NCBI GenBank assembly: GCA_032358165.1
Contig: JAALGY010000043.1
Location: forward strand, 682,001-746,000
DNA length: 64,000 bases
Reading direction: 5' to 3'
From: Diplosphaera chodatii
Taxonomy: Eukaryota > Chlorophyta > Trebouxiophyceae > Prasiolales > Stichococcaceae
Part shown: piece by piece, positions 34,227-47,900 of the stretch
Numbering within the stretch: the first letter of the stretch is position 1
Layout: every line of letters begins with the position of its first letter
Translations under genes and position numbers: made by a program
Notes under the pieces: generated by a model
The model's database searches: none
The model's input: only the letters and a program-made list of their open reading frames with translations
What the model was told of the DNA's origin: nothing

Positions 34227-37200
34227 CTACTCAAGGTACTCGAAGGGAATGTTGAGCAGCGAGAAGACGAATTCCCACATAGCTATCTGGTGCCACGTCT
34301 GCGTAGCACACCAAAAGTGGACTGTCAACCGCCATGAGCCCTTGCACGTCATCACGCAAAGCGGCACTCAATAGAATGAGCAAGTCATAGGCGCATGGCA
34401 GTGTGCATGGTGCCTGTCAGTGCAACTCCAGTGCCTACAGAGCAACACAGGCTCAGACGCACCGCAAGCTGGTAGCGCCACTTGACGTACACCTTGTCCA
34501 CCAGCGGCAGCACGCCCTCTGCCAGCATGGCAGCAAGAAGCCGGAAGTCGCGGCCCTCGCCCAGCGCCAGCGACAGCACCACGTAGTCCTTGTCCTCGGC
34601 GTGCTGGCGCAGCCATGCTGCAAAGTCAAGCGTCTGCAGGGTGCCAACACAAACCCTAGAACCTCCTCATCTGGTCAGGAGTCGATATACGTTCTCGCTG
34701 GACTCACACAGCGCCAGCACAGCCTCCCACACATATGGTCGTTGCAGCTGCCCCCGTGATGCTGCACAGCGCAGTCCTGGTGGAGCTGTATCAATGACGC
34801 AGCATTGTGGCACGGTAGTCTTGTGCACCGCACCTGCAGCTCCCGGCGGGCGGCCAGCTCGGAGGGCGCGGGGCTGGGTGCGGGGCTGGCGGCGTCGCAG
34901 CCGCCCACCCTGTGGCAGCCGCCCAGGTGCATGCGCCACCAGGAGTGGTTGCGCATTGCCGCCCCCGGCCGCGCGAGCAGCAGCGTCTGGATGTCCGACA
35001 TGCTGACGTCAAACCTGCGGGGCGCAGAAACATGTCAATTCAGGACTGCGCTGCAACCCTAGCACATGCATGCACATGTTGCTATGCATGAGAAATGCAT
35101 ATGCTCAACATGCTGGAGGCATCAAGACGATGTGGAATCTTCTATGCAGAGGCGCAGGCCATCATGTCGCACCTCGACGCCCCATGCACATTGACGTAAG
35201 CCGTCCCGTTTGCTGTGCCTGCAGACACATGCTCCCATGTCGGCACGCGCAATCACCACCACCCAAGACTGCGCTGATGTCCATGCAACTGTGACATGTT
35301 AAACACTCGTTCTCGCCTGCTGCCTGGGGGTGCAGTGTCACGTTGCCAGCGACGCGCGACAGCGCCTCCACGTTGGCCGCCAACGCCGCTTCCTGCAGCA
35401 TCCAGTGTCCATGTTGCTGTCGGCTGGCACCAGCATGCACGGCACGCCAGACCGCGCCAGCATGCTCAGGACCACGGCCTCCGGCGGCTCATCGGCCACC
35501 AGGCAGCAGGGTTTGGGGTGCTGCTGGTGCGAAACCAGGGTGGGTTGCGTCCGCATGCTCACCTGCTCGACGGGCACCCCTGCAGCCTGGAACGCGTGCA
35601 CCTGCCAGCGCCAGGGCTCCACCTCGCCCCGCACAAAGTGCGCCATGGCCGCCCCCGACCTGCGGTTGAAGGGTGTTTCAATTCAGATCCGGGAACTGCC
35701 CCGCAGACGTGAGCGAAGCAAGACACCTGGTACCCTGTTGTGCGGGCCACCACGACCGCACTGCGAGCCTGACTGCAGTTGTGGAATGCCAACAACTCGG
35801 CTCCTGTTGCACAGTGAGTAAACACAGGCGCCGTCATGGTCTGCAGGGGGTCCCGCACCTGACAGCGAGGTCACAGTACAGATGGCGGACGTACGGCGGC
35901 GGCTGCGGCCGCTGTGCTCCCGCCTACAGCGTGTTACAAGTGTTGTTCAGCTATAAGGTCTACGCACGCATGATCGCGCGTGAGTGGCAGGAGCCGCCAT
36001 AAATCAGAGGTGGACCAAGCTGTGGAGGACCGAAGAGGCAGAATTGCGGGCGTTGCAAGCAGGTCACCTGCAAGTGCTGCACGCCGATTACATATGTCTG
36101 CAACCCCGTCTCCCAAGTGAAGGACGAGTCCAGGGCCACAACTTGACCTGCGATTGGCGTACACACACGTGCTCAGACAAACCCTGCCCAAGATGTTGTA
36201 CTGCTTGCTGCTGTCCAGACCACAGTGGATGCCACGGTGCAGCAATAAGCCGGCAACCACACACCGTCCGGGCTCCAGTGCGGGTTCAGAGTTGCCCGCG
36301 CATAGCTGGGGCCCGGCCAGTCGGCTGGCGGCAGGATTGCCAGCGTTTGCACCTGCGGCAGCAGGTGCTGGTGTCGTGCCCACTGACAGCTCACTCACTT
36401 CACCTCGACATCAGCGGAATTGCCACACTGGCAGTACCGCTCACCTCGCTGCGGTACAGGTCCCAGACGTACAGCTTGTGCGGCTCATGGTTGGTGTCGC
36501 CCAGCAGGAAGCGATTGGCGTCACCATACAGCCGGCATGGCCCTGAGCCTGCAGCACCCAAGCCTTGAGCCCTGAGCCTGGCGCACTCGCGCACTGACAG
36601 TGTGTGTCATTCAGCAGGACCCTGTATGTCGACAACCAGGTGAGATGGCAGAACGATGTTTTCTACATGGTTCCAGTGGTCACGATATCAAGGTTCGTGC
36701 TGTGGTCATGCATGTGGCACATGACTTGGCATGATAATCGTCACGGTCAAACAGCCAAACAGCCAGTCGCCACACCTTCTTTCCTGATCGCCTCCGGCTT
36801 CTGCAGCTCCAGCACGCCCTTCCTGCAGTCGCAGGCAAGGACGAAGTCAAAGGAAAGCGGGCATTGCACGCTTGCACATATGGAGAGCAGGCTGCCAGGA
36901 TCCCGCTGCACTCACATGACAGCAGGCTCTCCTGCGTGCATATGGACAGCCCGAAGCAGGGTGTTGCATCCTACCGGTTGTCGACCAGGTAGGTGCCTGT
37001 AGTGTCGCACACCAGCAGCTTGCCGTCATGACCATAGTCCATGTCGCCCCCCTCCACCATGGGAACACTGCAGCCACGTGTTGTGATAGAGTCTGCCAAA
37101 GGCCCATCTTACTTACTGCTGCAGTGTCTGCCGAGCGGCGAGCGGCAAGCAGACCGAGGTGCAGTGAGGAAGCAAGCTAGGAGGTGCCTGCACTCATCTG

Positions 37201-40200
37201 AGACATGCTGCCACAAGCCCTGGCCATCGATCGCTACAGGGTAAAAAGACATACCGCCACAGGTTCCGGCCGTCGATTCCGATGGTGTACACGAAGCTGA
37301 GCGGAGGCGACTTGTCGCTGGCGCAGCGGCTGACCCTGTAGTGGAACGCCAGATGCTCGCCGTCCCGGCTGAAGACCACGCTGGAGACCCAGCCCAGGCA
37401 GTGCGCGGCGGCTTTGCCGCCCCGCTGGACAGTCGTCCTGTAGGGCAGCCCGCTGGCCGCATCCTTCTGCCACGAGAACTTTCCTGCAGGATACCATGGT
37501 CGAGGTGTTTGTGGCATGTCAACACAAGGACCAGGGGGTCTGCAGCTGCTTGCGGCTCTATACTCACATCACGCAAGGCGGGATGCTGCTGCAGCATATA
37601 CAGTAGCATACGCTGCAGGCATTTCAACAGGTATGGGCCTGCCCACCTGAGAAGGTGGCCTGGAAGAGCGCCTGCAGCGAAACCAGCAGCCGGGATGTGC
37701 CCGAGTGCGTGTCCATGAGCCACAGGCCATCGTCCGCTGGGTGCTTGGAGGCTGTAGCTGCTCGCAGTGCCGCGCCACTGGCAGTGTAGCCCCACCCTGA
37801 GCGCGGGAGGCCAACCAGCATGATGAGAGAGTTGCGTGCGCAGGCTTCAGACACGCTGCATGGCAGCTGAGCAGGTGGCGGGATGAGCATGCTGGATTGC
37901 ATGCGGAATACAGTTCAGCATGTCCCACCAGCGTCCAAGCAGCCAGACTGCACACAACTATGGTGTCAAGTGACGCACAAACCTGGTTCAGCAACGTGAA
38001 GGCGCAGGAAGCAGAACGAAGCAGCCAGGCTGCCATCAGGCGCCACGCTGTAGATGGGCCGCGGCAGCACCCGCAGCCGTGCCCGAGCGCCAATATCATA
38101 TACCACACTGCAGTCACACGGGCATGATGGCTTCAGCCACAGCACCAGCGCTGCCCCAGGTTAGATCAATGCTGCAGATGCGGCGAAATGCATCTGAAGG
38201 CTGCGTCTGTTGGACCCTGCATGCCCACTTGCCTGCATAGCCGGTTTGTTGTGGCATTTGCGGCGCAGCCACGATCGTTGTACACCAATCGCGTGTTTGA
38301 TGCTCCCAGCCACTGCATGGACACCGCACCCAGCAATGTCAGCCTCCGCTGGGACCTGCGCAGGCCATCAGAGGCTTTCCGTTGTACGGCAGGTTGCTTC
38401 AGCCGCCCCAAAACATGCTGACCTGGACTCTGGGACCCAGACGATAGCTCCAGGCAGTGGTGAGCGCCACAGAGTGCCAACCCCAGCCGCTGTGCTCCAT
38501 GGTAACTGGCGCACCTGCTGACAAGTCGGCATGCTGTTAGCGCACATTGCAGCCCAGTGCCAGGCATCGTGAGGAGTATGACGACCCCAGATACCAGCGT
38601 GATTAGCAATGTATGCGGTACAGAGCATACAGCACCGCTCAGCCTGAAGTGCCCACCCTCAGAGAAGGGGATGTAGCCGACCGCCAGATTGTCTCCTCCA
38701 TCCATGTCGTGCGGCAGCTGCTGGCTGCGGCAGCGCAGCAGGCGGCTGCCGTCCGAGGACCAAGCTTCGATGTCGTTGCGGCCAAAGAAGTGGAAGCCAT
38801 GCCTCCAGTCCGTCATGGCGTACAGCTGCGCGTCCAACCGAATGAAGGTGCAGCTGGGGGCGCAAACATGGTGGTGACGCATGCAGCAAGCCACCATGAA
38901 GGCAGAGCCTCTGCAGTATGTTAATTGCAACAACACAGCGCTGAAGAGCCACCACGAAACGGTCCTGGCTAACAGACAGCTGTGCGGACACCTGCAGAGG
39001 GCGGATGTGCATGGCTGGCGCAGCGGCTGTGCGCCGCTGCAGTGCCAGCTGGCGGGCTTGCGTGATGACTGCCTCGTCTTGGGCGCATTGCTGCATGCGG
39101 TGGTGCAGGTAACGCATCTGGTCACTGCCATCCACCTGCACCGTGCATCCAGCATGGTGTTGCCACATATGGTGAGCTGGCAGATGGTGGCAACAGCGTA
39201 GCCCCTGGAGCAGCAACTGTCGGTCACCTTGTGCAGCACCAGCCAGCCGGCGCACAGCGACTCGTGGGTGCGCACGCGTGCATGGGCAGAGCGCCCCGAT
39301 GCATCGCGATCTGGCAGCGCAAAGAAGCAGCACTGCCCAGCCGCTGTGCGCATCCTGTAGGCCTCAGACAGGCCGCCATGAGGATCTTTGCTGCTTCACC
39401 CTCTGAATGACGCACTGAGCGCCGAGAGAGTGTGGGTGGTTGTGCATGCATCAATCTGTGTCAGCTTGGGCTCACATCGGCTGGTCCACGTGGCGGAGGT
39501 CCATCCCCATCACCCAGAAGCCAAAGGTGGCATCCTCATTGGGCATAAACTTCAGCGGCGCAATGGCATTGACTTCATGTAGTGCCCGCGCCACGTCTGC
39601 TGAAAACACGTATCTGCACGCAAAGCAGCTGCGGGTCTCACAAGCTGACACTTCCAGCCTGTGCTGCTGCAAACTGTTGTCTTGGGGAAACATCTGGAAG
39701 TGAGCGTGCGACATATGAAAACTTGGCTTATGTATGGCCAAGACTGTGTACCGCACGCTCACCCGCCACCAAACATATATGGCGCATACTCGCGGATGCC
39801 GGTCAGCTGGAAGTACTCTACATTCGCCCACTTGTTGCCGTCCTCAGTGATGACCACGCCGTTGCGCTTCTCCGCACCCATGTAGAGCCTCTCAGAGGCA
39901 CAGTCTGGGTACTGGCACAGCTGCAGGGCAGCAGAAGACCGTCTTTTGAATATGCGTTGCAGGGGTCGGCAGATCTACACACAAAGTCCGTTCCAAGACA
40001 GCACACTTGCATAGCGTCCATTCCTACTGGTAGATGTCGGTGGCTCTGTTGTAAGAGTGATCATATACGGCACATGCTGCACCTTTTGAAGGGCTGTAAC
40101 CAGATTGCCGGTGTGCACATACGCGTCATCATCCGTCTTCAGCACGAAGCTTGGGCGCGAGTGGCGTGCGACCCACTGCACCAGCGCAAACGTTTTGTAC

Positions 40201-41170
40201 ACGATGGAGCGGTAGTCGGTGCCCTGCGTGCCCGGCACGAAGATGAGGTCGCCGTGCTCTGCCGCCTCCTTCAGGGTGGCCTCATCCGCCTCCTCCTATG
40301 AAGCGTCAAGCCTCTGATGAAGATCAGTAGTATGATAGCTGGCTGATCCCCTTGTTGAGGCAGCTAATGACAGGGCATGTAGGTCCTGTGTTTTGGCCTC
40401 CTCACCTCATACAGTACGAAGCGTACGGCGACGTCTGGCCCGGCATCCTGCATCCAGGTCTGCCGCACAGCAGTGCGCCGCTCCCAACTCTTTGGCACCG
40501 AGAGCACGCCGATGAACAAGAATGGCTCCGTGGCATTGCCGCCGCTGATGTTCTGCTGATGCTGCTGCGATCCCAGCTTGGGTCGCGCCTTTGATGCATG
40601 GCCGCTGCCCGCTGATGCTGACGGCACAGTGGTTGCCGTCAGCAGCACCTCAGACTGCCGCCTGCACGCGAATGGGCAACCAGCACTCAGCACGCACCAC
40701 GGATCAGTGCATCAACACCCACTGTGCCATTCACAGGGCAGAGCAGCCCGCGTGCTCCGCCATGGCACACCTGACAGTGTGCAGGCTGTCCACCAGTTGG
40801 TTGTATTCCTCCTGAGCCTCCGCCAGCCACGGCTGCACCGCCTGCAGCAACGGGACTGATTTCGTGCGACTGGATTGCACTCATCAGGTAGCAGAGGCTT
40901 GCTCATGTGCCATCTCAGCGGCTGCCATGGCATCCTTGTTGATTCCACAGTTCCGCTTGGGCAGCCAGTCCACCGAGGCATCACCTCGGCTCCGTCGCAG
41001 AAGATATCGGTATACGCAGAGCCCAGCAGCGCCGAGGTGTGCCAGAGGCCGCTGCACAGGATCCAGAGGGTGGTGGCAAGGGCGGCAAACAGCAGCACAC
41101 GCAGCGGCAGCGGCCGGCTGTGCGAGGCACGCAGCACCAGGGACCAGACACGCTGCGCCTCACGCGGCAC
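34227..41170 (-). CDS. GT31 glycosyltransferase / beta-propeller / FkbM-like fusion, copy A (leftward)
   Basis: Large type II membrane protein. Resolved exons: 41170-40985 (TM segment LLFAALATTLWILCSGLW), 40869-40771 (stem helix), 40661-40406, 40295-40083, 39920-39763, 39613-39476, 39354-39228; later exons are approximate. GT31 motifs: FLFIGVLSVPKSWERRTAVR, GTDYRSIVYKT, VLKTDDDAYV (DxD), FGGGYVFSADVA, LKFMPNEDATFGFWVMGMDL. A propeller follows (QWLGASNTRLVYND near 38300; VVYDIGARARLRVLPRPIYS near 38070; VFSRDGEHLAFHYR near 37370; GRNLWRY; LLVCDTTGTYLVDNR near 37000; RFLLGDTNHEPHKLYVWDLY near 36500). The C-terminal region from about 35.9 kb matches the FkbM-like part of copy B (VTLHPQAA near 35350; WLRQHAEDKDYVVLSLALGE near 34600; VDKVYVKWRYQ) and ends FSLLNIPFEYLE, TAG. 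The initiator exon upstream of 41170 and some junctions are unresolved. Confidence 0.78.
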
Positions 41171-41945
41171 CTGTAACAATGGGTACCGACCGCTATCACA
41201 GCGTCTTGCTATGTATGTGAATTGTTGAGGTATATGAGCTGCTCAGCAACGATGTTGTGCCATTCTGTGGTGTGTGCGGTCATGCATGACGCTTCGCTGC
41301 TTACCCTCATGCATCGCCTGGAGATCAGCGCTCATGCTGCGACCAGCACAGACAATGAGATACGCGCAACATCTGCGAGCGCGTGACTGCTGAAGTCGAT
41401 TTGCCTGTGCTGCTAATTGCTCATGTACCGGGGGATCTGGTCAGCACTCAACAAGACGCCGGCAACTCAAAACCACTGTGCACACCAATCTGTATCTGCT
41501 TCAGCACCCATCATACACTGCCTGATCCGGGAATGTTCACAACAATCAAACCACGTTGCCTTTGGCTGACCTCGATGCGCTCGAGGAAATGTTGTGAGAC
41601 CCTGTTCGACCGGCATCTTGATAATGCAATTCGTGAGTTTGCACGCAAGCGCAATGCAAACAATTACACGAAAGCTGCTGTAATGCATGTCTGAGGGCCC
41701 CTGAGTCAGCGGCCACTGCTGCAAGGAGGCAAGTGCGCTACTGATGGCTGCGCCAAGCTCACATGTGCATGAGGCGTGTGCACGATGAGGCGAGCAAACT
41801 CACACAGAAAGCTCGCCACACCAGCAGGCGTCCTGACATCTGCTCCTGCGCGCAGCCGACACAGCAGTCGGGTGTGTGAGATGCCATGATGCTGCTAGCG
41901 TGCATGCATGCATGCCTCTGCAGTTGCTGCACCGGCCAGCCCAGC
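41171..41945. promoter_or_regulatory. shared divergent promoter of the inverted GT31 fusion pair
   Basis: 775 bp between the first recognised exon of copy A and the ATG of copy B. It must contain the copy A initiator exon and both promoters. A TGCATGCATGCATGCC run lies at about 41900. It is the centre of the inverted duplication. Confidence 0.5.
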
Positions 41946-44900
41946 ATGCATACTCAGCCTGTGCCTCAACGGTATCCGCGGGGCCTGCAGACCATACAGT
42001 ACTGCGTCCTCGGCGTGCTGCTGGTGGTTGCGGGACTGCACACGCTCTTCTTCCGGGGCGCACGGTACGCCCCGCTCGGCTGTCAGCAGGAGGTGCAGCA
42101 TGGCGCGAAGCTGGATACTAGCCTGCTGGTCGGCATCCAGCAGCTGCGCTACGAGCAGCGCATGCTGCAGGCCGACCGCGACAAGCTGCTCGGCACCGCA
42201 TTCAGCCAGGTGCTGTCTGCGAATACAATCTGCTAGCATAATGCGTACATGGGATGTGGAGGCTGTGTATATGCAAGCAGCGTAATGGGGATCAGGCAGG
42301 TGGGCTGGCATTGAGACGACCTGCTGTCCGCAACTTGGGCCTGCAGGTGCCATTTCAGGAGGTGTCAGCACCAAGCTATGCACTTGCCAGCCCGGATGGC
42401 CGCCCGGCACTCTTCATGTTCATCGCCGTGTTCTCGACGACCGACTTCCGGCACCGGCGCGACGCGGTTCGGGAGGCCTGGATGGAGGAGGCGGCACGCC
42501 GCACAAATGTGCTGCCGAGATTCGTCCTCACAGGTGAGCATGCTCGACTTGCTTTATCTGGAGACGCTCTTATCTACGCAGTCCCAACCCATAGTGGTGC
42601 TTGTTGAACGGGGAAGCATTATTCTGCCAATCCAGGGGCTGAGCGAGACGCTGATACTGAGGCAGAGGCGAAGCAGAAGGGCGACATGCTGTTCACAGAC
42701 GACCGGCTCTCGGGCTACCGCTCCATAGTGCACAAAACATACTTCGTTCTGGAGTATGTGGTGAGCAGATGGTATACCCATGCACATTGCTTTGCGTGAT
42801 ACTCAGTGAAGGCAATGTGCGTTGTTGATAAATTGCATGCCAGCCAAGCACTTGTGACACTGTGGGCATATTCACAGAGATTTAAGATGCCTGCAGGTGC
42901 AACGGTTTGATGTGCGGTTCATCATGAAGGCGGACGATGATGCCTTTGTGAACGTACCGGCGCTCATTGCAGAGCTTAAGGCAAACTGCGTCACGCCCGG
43001 CTGTCGCCGCGAGCGCATGTACTTTGGCCGCGAGATCCGCAACAATGTGGTGCGTCCTGCAAACAACCTTCAAACTTGACTCTGATCAGACAGTTGCTTG
43101 GGAATTTCGAGTATGCATTGACCCAAGCGATGTTACAGGCCTGGTCTTGCGATAAAGGCACATCTGCAGCCAGAGATGATGCCGCATGAATTGCATGTGC
43201 AGAGCCTTCTCTCAATCGCGCTCTGCCTGCCGTGATCTGTCGGTCAAATAGCTCACGTTATTGTCTTGTCACAGGTGCGGCTGGCAGAGGGCGACAAGTG
43301 GCAGGATGTCGAGTACCTGAAGCACACCAGCCTGAAGACCTACATGCCCTACATGATGGGTGGTGGCTATGTGCTGTCCGCTGACCTGGCGCATGTCATC
43401 CTGGGCATCAACCAGCAGGTTCGACGCCCGCCGTCATGCTCACGAGTTGCGGCAACTGCTCACGACCGTATGCTTTGCAGATGTATCTGCTGGGTTTGGA
43501 CAGCACTCGATGTTCACAGCTCCTCCGCATGCAGGTAGGTGTGCTCGATTGGATGGTGCTGTTTCGCAAAAGGTGCCCTGATGTCCACACAGGCACACAA
43601 CACAACGCTGCTGAAGTTCATGCCCAACGAGGATGTGTCCATTGGCTTCTGGCTCATGTCGGTGGACCTGCGCCGCATCAACAACCAGCGGGTGCCAAAA
43701 TATCTGGCCTGCATACAACTTCTTGTCACCTTCTCACCCTTGTTGCACTTGCTGAAACAGCGTACAAAGCTGGAAGACGAACAAGCAGGGTGTCCTGCAT
43801 TGTTTGCGGCGGTGTGTCAGAGCCTGTTGCCCCGAGCAGGTGGTCACTTGGGGCCACCCCTGCTGCTTCGAGCGGGCCAAGCGGCGGGCGGGCACCCCCG
43901 ACGAGAACCGCGCCTGGTTCCGTGTCACTGTGGATCTGTGCCGCGAGCAGTGGCTCATCCTGCACAAGATCGAGTACGCCGAGGAGATGCGGTGAGCCGG
44001 TACAGTTGCTGGGTGTCACAGGAACAGCGACGCCAGGTCATGGCAGGGATGCAGGGCATCTGCAATTTCTGGACCCTACGACACTTGTGAGAGAGGGGCT
44101 GTTTGCACCTCGTCTGCCATGTGAGGCATGCTGTGAGTGAGGCCCAAGTTGATAAGCTGACATGGTCAGCATGTGTGTTCCAGGTACTTGGGGAAGCGGC
44201 TGGCGCAGTGCGGCCGTGTGCGTGCCCTCAAGGAGCGGGCCCGGGCTCTGGCGGTCGCCACCCGCCAGCCGCAGCCGCCCTCCCTGCTCGAGCATGGCAA
44301 GGTGCATCCGTGTGCAGGCCTTGCCGCACAACCCTCTCATCCGGTGTAGCTCACCCTGGTCTGGCGCCCGAAGCTGCTGTGCTCGAGTGCCAAGCCGTGG
44401 ACTGGCGGCGCGGGCAGGTGTGGCGGCTGACGGAGGGCTGGCGCGACTCGCAGCACATGCTGGGCAGCTACCTGGGCAGCCCCTGGTCGTCCGCGGGCAC
44501 CGCGCTGGCAGCGCTGCGGCTGCCGCAGCATGCAGACACGCTGGCGCCCGGGGACAAAATCCAGATCGGGGTGTTCCGGCATGATAAAGGTGGGGATCGG
44601 CCATGCAGTCAAAGTCCCCAGGCTCATTGCAATTGTGAGCATTGACGGCCATTTGATACAAGGTGTCTGCGCAGAGCAAAGCTATGCCAGTGGGCTCCCG
44701 ATACAAGGCCATATTCCATGGTGACGCTATCAGGCAGATGTTATTGCTGGGATATCTCACCTGCGCACGGTCTTGATGGTCACACGCATTGCCCAGGCCA
44801 TGTGTGGCATTGGGAACAGCTGGACACTACAGCCGCCTGGAACACGCGCTCCGGGCCGCAGCTGCAGTGGCTGGGCGCCAGCAGCCGCTACCTGTTCTTC

Positions 44901-47900
44901 AACGACCTGCGCTGCCGTGCAATTGCCAACGTCGGCGGCGCCAGCCTCACTGCAGCCGCCGTGAAGGTGACATGGGCTCTACAGAAGCTTGGCTGGCCCA
45001 AGAGCTGTGTGTATAGCCAATGTCATGATGGCGCGCACACATGCGCTGAGGTGAAGCTGTGCGATGCAGGCATCATCGGCCTCCAATAGGGTCCTGAAGG
45101 GCGGCAAGGCAACCATCAAGGGCAGGGCGCTGCACCAGCAGGGCAGTGGCGCTGCCGTGTCCAAGTCCGCGGATGCTGTGGTTGCACCTGCGGTGGCTCC
45201 GGAAGCGGAGGAAGCGGCGGCTGCAGCACCCGGGCAGGCTGTGCCACAGGGCTTGGGCTCCACGGGGTCGGCCGGGCAGCGGGCTGCTCTGCCGGGGGTT
45301 GCGGCACAGACAGCGGCTTCCGAGGCAATGCGGGATGCCGCGCAGCCGGCAGCGCTGTTGGGTGATGCTTGCGCGGTGAGTATCTGCCAGTGCTGACAGG
45401 ACTAGTTGCCTAACCTCGACATACCGCAAGCTTTGCCATGCATCGGGAACAAACTGGTTGTTTTGCAATCAGTCTGATCACACTTTGATTCAACCTGCAG
45501 GTGGTGTACGACCTGCAGCGCATGACACGCACGCGGCGGCTGCCGCTGCCGCTGCACGCTGTGTCAGAGGACGGCGCATATGGCCTTGCAGTCAACATGC
45601 AGCGGCTCGAGGCAGCATCCCCAGGTCCTCACAATTATTGAGAAATTTTTCAAAGCTGCAGATGTGGCAGGTGGCAACCGTATAGTGCAGCCACACGGTG
45701 CAGCAGGTCCTGTGCAGTAGCATCAAGTGTGCCGACAACCAGGCTTGCGCGCTTTCATAGGTGAAGGCTACCCGCTGACGCCAGGCGCAAAGGCGGCGCT
45801 GCAGGCGCAGCCATGCCCCGGCAGCGATGGTGTCTGGAAGGTCCGCAGTCATCCGTCCAGTGCTGCGTGGCGCCGCTGCTGGCTGTGCACCACGTTACAC
45901 GGCTTCAGGACAACCTGACGCAGGGAGATGGCGGAGCTGAGCATGCTGCGTCGTGCTTGCTGGCCATCATGCTGCCGGAACGTGTATCTACCACTTGCGT
46001 GCAGGTGGACATGTTCACTGGGGAGTCCATTGTGCTGGTCAGCTTGCGGCGGCTTTTTGCAGCCGTGCGGGAGGGCTCACAAGCTGGTGCGCTCCTCCTG
46101 TCACGCTTGAGGAGCCCGACAGCCGCACCGACAGAGCTTTGTGTTTATTCCAGCAGTACGCAGCAACGAGACAGACTGGGTTTGCTTGCCGACAGGACGC
46201 CAGGATGCAATCACTGGCCTGGAGTACCACGCTGCGGACCCGCCTCCAGCATCTGCGGCGACCGAGTGCCTGCATTGGGCTTCCAGCCCGCAGGTGAAAT
46301 GATGCCTGCTTTACAGCGGCCTGATCCTGTGAAGGCTTGATTGCTGTTTTGCCCCCCAGAGGTCTCCGTCTTGCTTCCCCCCTTCTCTCCATGACAGCGC
46401 ACAGCAGTCTGTCCGAAATTACATGTCGGTCTGCTCAGCTGACGCCTCTCATGGTGTCACTCGCGCAGTTCAACCGTGACAGCTCCAGCATCGTGTTCCT
46501 GTACCACATCGGCGGCTGCAAGGTCGCCGGGCAGCAGGTGGATGCAGCTGGCGCCGCAGCAGGCAGCAGGCAGACGTGGACCTACCTGTTCACAGTGGCA
46601 GCTGATGGCAGCAACCTGTGGCGCGTGCCGGTGGTGGTGGGGGCACGCCACGATTACGGGCGCGGTGATCGGCTGCTGGTGTGCGACGGCACCGGCTTCT
46701 ACGAGGTGCTCAACCGTCGGGAGGTGCATCGCCTGGAGCTCCCAAAGTCAGGTGTGGCAAGCGCAGGAACACGATTACAACGAAAACCTCAGGAACGGCA
46801 GGCCACACTCCCTGGTCCCATTCCTGAACCGCACCGCCCCAGTGCTGCATTTCCGAGAGTCACACATCGGCGAAAGCAGCCCTCCCGGCGCCGGTCCAAC
46901 GCATTGTGTACTCTTTGGCATGTAGGCTTGGCTGTCCAGCAGGTCGCCCCGCATGCTCCAAGTGACTTGCCTTCTCGTGGCGCGCGCAGTGGCGTGGGGC
47001 GGGGCGGGGGACTGCCGCTACTTCCTGGACAACGAGCGCTTTGTGCTGTCCGACACCGCGCCGGCGCCCGCGAAGAAGCTGTTCGTGTGGGACCGCTGGT
47101 CCGACGCCGTGCACGTCGTCGGCGAGTACCTGCCCCAGGTGCGGCGCGTCTCAGGCGCGGCCGGGGGACGTGTGCAGAGCTGCGCTCAACTTGTCGGCAA
47201 CTATGCCTGCGCTGAGTCACGTACGGCCGGTCATGCGGGCCGAGCGTCGTTGCATGACGGCAAGGCCCACATGCCGGTGACTCTGTGTGCGCCGCTCCAC
47301 CCGTGCAGGCGGGCGCCCGCGGCTTCTCGCACGACGGGCTGCGCCCGCTGTGGTCCCGCAACGGCCGCCAGGTCGCCTTCGACTCCACGCACGGCGGGCA
47401 GGGCTGGCAGGTGCGGCGCCTCATGGTACCGGTGGACAGTGCGGAATGGCAATTGTGGCGCTGTTGATGGACCGCACCAATGCCGTCGCACCGTGTCTTG
47501 TTGTTCAACCACATCGGTCATGTGGTGAGGTTGTGACATGCCATTGCTGGGCTTTTCGGGGCAGGTGTACCTGGCGGGGGTGCAGGAGCTGGGCGTGGAC
47601 ATGCTGCCCAGCGAGCAGCAGCGCACAACCCTCCCTGGAAGCAGCCTTGGGTGGGTGCTCTGTTGATGCTGGATCGCGGCAGGTCCACAGACGCTTATGG
47701 CGGCAGTCGACTATCGTGATGATGCTTGCATAGCCTGACCGCCTGCAAACCTGGGCAAACCTACCGAGTGCAGGGGCAGGTATATGTACATCAGCCTGGG
47801 CGCCAAGCGCGGCGCCTCAATCAGCAGCTGGCTGCGTGCCACGCCCGACAGCAGCAAGTATCAGGTGCGGGCGGCAGCACGAGCTTGCTCGCCTGTACAG

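Noticed and set aside
38166..39353. 395-codon minus-strand ORF
   Set aside because: It lies on the coding strand of copy A but reads through several exons and introns in one frame. Only parts (39354-39228 and the QWLGASNTRLVYND segment) are real exons.
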